DNA from: Eumeta japonica
Taxonomy: Eukaryota; Arthropoda; Insecta; Lepidoptera; Psychidae
Direction: 5' to 3'
DNA length: 64,000 bases
Assembly (NCBI GenBank): GCA_005406025.1
Contig: BGZK01000017.1
Coordinates: 124,001-188,000 of the forward strand
In this document: one piece after another, positions 59,041 through 64,000 of the stretch
Layout of the letters: each line of letters begins with the position of its first letter
Numbering within the stretch: position 1 is the stretch's first letter
Notes under the pieces: model-generated
The model's input: only the letters and a program-made list of their open reading frames with translations
Databases searched by the model: none
What the model was told of the DNA's origin: nothing
Made by a program: the position numbers and the translations under genes

Positions 59041-62000
59041 ACTTTAGGGTTGCGTTGATGCGGTAATGCAAGCCTACAGGTAATACAGATCAGATACTAA
59101 TCTGATCTTGTAAAATACTAGAGATACGCTCTGTTATATTATTATTAATATAAATATTTTTTAGGAATAATTGTGATTGTGTATTTTTATTTTTACCAAG
59201 AGAGCTCCGTTTTTTCTGATGAAGTAATTTAAAAGATTTAGGATTTCATTCTTATAGGTTGTAGTCCTTATATTAACCTTAAAAACTCGTTTATTTTCTG
59301 ATTAAATTGCTAATTTGATTGTATAAAATAATTTGGAACGGTACTCAGTAGTCAAATAGTTTAAGAATGAATGAAGAGAAGCATGAAAATATGTATTAAT
59401 CATCCAATAATTTTGTAAATGCAACAGTTCGCTGTCGAGTTATTGTATAACAATTGAGCTCATGAAATAGATGTTAAAGCAAGGTTAAGGCTAAGGCTGT
59501 ACTACTCCTAAAATATAGAACTATCAGCTGTTGGCTCCAACTCCTGATCCGGACCGTTCGAAATGTAAATGCTATGTTGATTGGCGGCAAATTGTTAACC
59601 TCTCAGCCCCCCGCCTCTTAACGCCTTGCTACCTACGACGCGGTCTAGAAATTTCGAAATGGCTATAGATGTAAAGGTTAAAATTTCTGGCTGCTATGAA
59701 TTTTTTGCCAGCATAATAAGGTAATTTTGGTAATTAAACCTGTAAATTTCTATTCATAACCTTTAAAGAGTTATGAATAGAAATTTATCGAGTACTCCAG
59801 TCTTCCATAAGAAACGTACTACAGTTCGTTCATAAAAAAATTAGGTACTTATATAATTACTCTGTTTACTTCTTTATCGTAATCTACTATCCAAATATTT
59901 TTCCGAATAAATCGGCTGTTATAGTTTCACGCAAAGTTGTTGTGTTACTAAATTATATCAAGACAAAGCGATCTAAATGCTTTCCAACACAAATGTTCAC
60001 CGTTCGCCGAAAACAATTCTGCTGGAAAACAGCCGTGTTACCATCTATATAATAATACGAATTCTTTTTTATATAAATAGGTAAGCTTATCTATATTAAA
60101 GTTAAGGAGTACGAGGCAAGCAAACGCGTTAACATGCATCACCAAAAAGTACCATTTATCTTGAATGCAGAGCGAGATCAGATCAAGTTGACATTATTAT
60201 TTTCAATTTTGTGTTATATTTAATATGACAAGTTATATGTAATGAGCGCCATGTAGGATATCAATAATATGAGGACAAGTGGAATGTTTTTACTTGGTAA
60301 ATTAATATTACGGCTTGTTTGGGTACAAACAGAACATTTTATTTTTGAGGAATAGCATTATACATCTATACAAAGTGAATCGCTTAAGACGGTGCAGGCG
60401 GAAGCAGTCGATGACGTTGTATTTTTAACACAAACATCGTCCTAGAGCGACTAGGAGTAGCTAATCGTGATCTAGTTTCCTAAAGACATAAAAATACGGT
60501 AGGTCATAAATTGATAAAACGGCCGTATATTCGATTTGTCGCGTAAAAACACACATAAAAATACAATCTAACCCTGTTTTTCAAGTTCGGTAGTTTGATA
60601 ACTTATATGCCTAGATATTTCTACTTATAGTATATATTCACTAGGCAAATAGTCTGTAGCTATAGCAGTTTGTTGGACAATGAAAATGGTCTTTTAGAAA
60701 TATTTAGATAATCTTCAAAGTTGCTATTTAACTCGTAGAGTGTACAGGTTATAGTTTACATTTCCTCGAAACATATTTGTATCTTTACTTGTGTAAAGAG
60801 TGAAAAAAAAGACTAACGTGACCGCGTAATAATTATAGAGGTGTGAAAGAGACGCCCGCAATGAGAACAGTCTCCGCGTTATTTCATCGGACGTTGCCGC
60901 TTTGGCCTTTACAGATCGTACACGCTTGATAAAGATAGCACTGTAGTATTATCTCTTACTACGTACAAAACGGCATCAAAGCCGGCATCAAATGGTCTCT
61001 ATTTACTTGTTAACTTTTGACTAACAGAGATATCAGGTATTTCCGCTGAATTTTTAAATCCCCACGTTTTCCGTTTCAAATTGTACGAGTACTTTAATAG
61101 CTATTAAAAATTTATTCCTTTTCACTTGTGTTATTTTCTTCATTGGCAGGCCCTTGTGGACTAACTTCGTCGGGCCTAGCCCTGCGGTGTATTATCGACT
61201 CCTTGGTGCCGATTTGTAATACAAACTTCATTATCAACAAAAATCGATTGGGATACTGCCTTCACAAGAACAATGATTTCAAATAAAAAAAAAATACATT
61301 TTAAACTAAGTGCTAATATTTGTTAGTATTTTGTATTATTTTATTGCATTACCTACGAAAATACCATTAAATGTGTCATAAATTGTGTTCATATTGTTAA
61401 AAATAGTTGAAGAACGAATTTTTTTTCATGTGCTCTCATGTTATCAACGAAGTTGGACTATATTAAAATAATTACGAGTATCGTCAAAAGATGAAAATTG
61501 AAATTGTTAAATTATATATAAGATTAGGCAGATAATGTTTAGACAATCTGTGAAGTTTTACGATTTACGTTTACGAATCACGTTATAGTTATTGCGTCCT
61601 GTCGTTAAAAAGTAATCCTTAAGCCGTAAAATTTGATGAAATTTTGAAAGAATTGAATTCACTAGTCGTAAAAATTGATAAAATTTTACTCTTCATGAAT
61701 TCAATTCTTTTGTTTACTTTTACAATGCCACACAGCTTACAATGCCGTTCAGTGCCACTCACCGCGCCCACTAAAACGAATTAGCAGGTAAACAGTAACA
61801 AAAATTAGGTTCCAGAAGTCCTCGATACGCACAAAAATATAATCGTTGTTGTTGCCTCGTCGGCGGGAGAGTCGATAAAACAGTCCCGCCCGCCCTCAAT
61901 AAGCAATAACAACTTTATGAAGTTTCAGACAATAACGGCGACCTACTTATACTCGTCGGAGTTTTGCGATGTTGAAGCTGGCGAGATTCGGGCGTCAGAC

Positions 62001-63528
62001 ATGATAACATGGTCGCTAGCTCTCAGTCCCAGATTTGCCCGTGTCGCTAAGGACGTGCTGGAGTTACGTTGCGGCTGCTCAGCATGGTTATAAGTCAGCG
62101 GAAGCTACTGAACCGTGAAGATAAAAGTATATCATCTATTCAATGAAATTCTTTGATTAAGAAATGTAGACAATGGTTATTAATATTATAAAACGTTTTT
62201 AGCGTGTAAATCATGAATTCTGTTTGGAGAATGTTTAAGTGATTACCGTACTTAGTATCAGCATCAAAGCTATTGCGTAACAATGTAATATAGCTTAACT
62301 TAAAGTATGACATTAGGACTTTGAAATATTATGGACTATTTCATGGTAGTTCTCGGCATTTCGCTGTAACTAGGTCGCGAACTCCAATTTTACACTCAAT
62401 ACTTAGTGACGTTTCAACCCTTTTCGAGACTCAGTTCGCCCAAAATTTAAACTAAAACTTAGGCAGAGAACAGTTAATGAGTTTCAAAAATTACATGAAA
62501 AGGATAAGCATGTGGTTTTCCAGTTATAAGTTGTACAAATATGTTTTGTTATAATGTAATAGTAAATAAATAAGAAGACGCGTTTTACGTTACGTAAGGA
62601 AGAGCAATGCAAACTGTAGGTTATGTACAATTTATATGAAGATTAACCTAAGCGGAAGTGATTTAGTTGGTTAATATTGGCATTATTTTATGTGGTAATT
62701 TTTGTAAGTTTTGAAAACACCAACCAAAAGCTGCACTGGGACATGAATGTCGATAAGCCTATTCCAGCTCAAGCGGGCATCGGGCGATGGCCCTCAAGGG
62801 AGTACCACTGCCCACAGCGCCTTTGTCCACTAAGAATCTGCAATAGTAGTCAGAGGTAGTTCTTAGGGTATGAGCGGTATCTCTGTTTCGAGTTTTCAAC
62901 TTAGTAGAAGATACCTGAATGTTGTATATCCACTTTTATTGTGGAATGTCTCCCACGCACTATCATTATAATAGCCATAGACACACAGAAAACAACCACA
63001 AACATTAATACAACTAATATAAACCCAAAACAAATTCATTGTAGGAAAATAGCCGAATGATATTTCAATGTTTTTGATAGCGCCCTCACCTCCACCCGCG
63101 TGGGACAAGAATGATTTTTTTATTTGTGTACCGAGGCCGGATGCCCGCCGTCGAGATGTACGCCGTCGTTGACAAAATGAATAGTGTAAAAATATTGTCT
63201 GTACTGAAACCCCTGAAAATGCCAATGTTTTTGGCGATCAGTTGAGCGGTGCGGAAGTTGATAGGACAACTAGCGGCGAGTGACAGCAAAATGTATAGCA
63301 CAAACTTATTCTCCGTGTTCAAATACGTATGAATACCAATTTTCATGTCAAACGGGTATACGGTGTAATAGTTGATAGACTGGTGATCACTTGGTGTTCA
63401 CTTTCATAGTTGACACGAAAGTGAATAGCATAAAAATTTAATCCATGAAAAACCATTTAGATGTGTCAACTTTCACCGGAAGGAGTCAGAAGGTATTTGT
63501 CTATTATCGTATGTAATATCGTAAATGT
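59041..63528. other. Long stretch without recognised genes
   Basis: AT-rich with hairpins at 59743-59787 and 61647-61710. Patches near 61860-62060 and 62740-62860 are GC-richer. Small open frames (62677-62859 plus, 62896-63346 minus) show no recognisable domain. Confidence 0.35.
59743..59787. repeat. Perfect 18-bp-arm hairpin
   Basis: Arms 59743-59760 and 59770-59787 are exact reverse complements (TAAATTTCTATTCATAAC and partner) around a 9-base loop. Confidence 0.9.
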
Positions 63529-63530
63529 TA

Positions 63531-63970
63531 GGTCGGGGAAAAAGTTTTTTCGTATTCTATAAGGAAAAAGTTGCATTACGATCTCTTTGATTGTGGTTTT
63601 TGTATCTGGCTAGTTTTGATACCATTAAATAAATGACATTTAAAAAAAGAAAAATAAAAAGTAAAAACGATGTCCCGCCTTTTTTCTATTATTTTTCTGT
63701 CTACCAAAATGAATGAATCTAATATAGAAATTCGATATATTTCGAAGTTTTACAATAAAAAAGAAAAATGCAATACAAGCCGCGAAAAAAAATTGTGATG
63801 CTTATGGATTGCTGTAAAAATTTTGGATTTCTGATCGAAAAACTGTGGCAAGTAATTTTGACAGTTTTCTCTTGATTTTAACCTATATGTATTATAACGA
63901 CATGTAAATAAAATATAATAAAAAAATATCTTTTTATACATGAAATACGAAAAAACCTTTTGCCCGATTT
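63531..63970. mobile_element. Mariner-ended MITE or deletion derivative
   Basis: The left end GGTCGGGGAAAAAGTTTTTT followed by CGTATT, and the right end 63946-63970 (TACGAAAAAACC, then TTTTGCCCGATTT), are inverted repeats of about 25 bases of the mariner type. The 5' flank carries TA. The interior is about 390 bases and has no transposase blocks. Confidence 0.7.
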
Positions 63971-64000
63971 TATAGAGTATATACGATAATACCTAAAAGC

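Overview
The window is animal nuclear DNA, most likely from an insect and probably a moth or butterfly. It is AT-rich, its one host gene is split into many exons with GT-AG introns, and the rest is a dense mix of decayed transposons. The repeat types (short tRNA-type SINEs, mariner fossils, PIF/Harbinger, BEL/Pao, GGGTTCCG-ended elements) are ones I associate with Lepidoptera. The taxon is an inference from repeat style and cannot be proved from the sequence. No bacterial-type operons, CRISPR arrays or convincing RNA genes were seen.

Region 1 (1-19772, + strand) is the 3' two-thirds of VWA8 (von Willebrand factor A domain-containing protein 8). Fifteen exons join in phase into a 1134-residue C-terminal portion plus stop. 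It carries two dynein-like AAA ATPase modules and a C-terminal vWA domain with an intact DxSxS metal site. The 5' end of the gene lies to the left of the window. The introns hold MITE-like elements, a SINE, a mariner fossil and an approximately 0.9-kb repeat with terminal inverted repeats. One intron uses a GC donor, and a perfect 21-bp-arm hairpin sits 12 bases upstream of one exon.

Region 2 (19800-20700) is the 3' end of a non-LTR retrotransposon. Its coding remnant starts about 45 bases beyond the VWA8 stop codon.

Region 3 (21208-30072) is a complete 8.86-kb PIF/Harbinger DNA transposon with perfect 41-bp terminal inverted repeats and a CAG target duplication. It holds a DDE transposase (+ strand) and a Myb/SANT-like partner gene (- strand), arranged convergently. 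Both are broken by frameshifts, although the termini are intact.

Region 4 (30073-64000) has no recognisable host gene. It contains an (AT)49 microsatellite, a decayed BEL/Pao retrotransposon (38.0-42.8 kb), a decayed hAT transposase of the ZBED5/SCAND3-like type (43.6-44.9 kb), a second copy of the GGGTTCCG-ended repeat (45.9-46.7 kb), a decayed mariner (47.3-48.6 kb), a Gypsy-like pol tail (53.7-54.0 kb), several paired repeats (50.7-55.1 kb), a degenerate tandem array (57.7-59.0 kb) and a mariner-ended MITE at the right edge.

I found no clearly undescribed biological system. The best leads are the structurally intact Harbinger element with dead genes, the hairpin at the VWA8 exon 8 acceptor, and the very short spacer between the ATPase and vWA halves of this VWA8.
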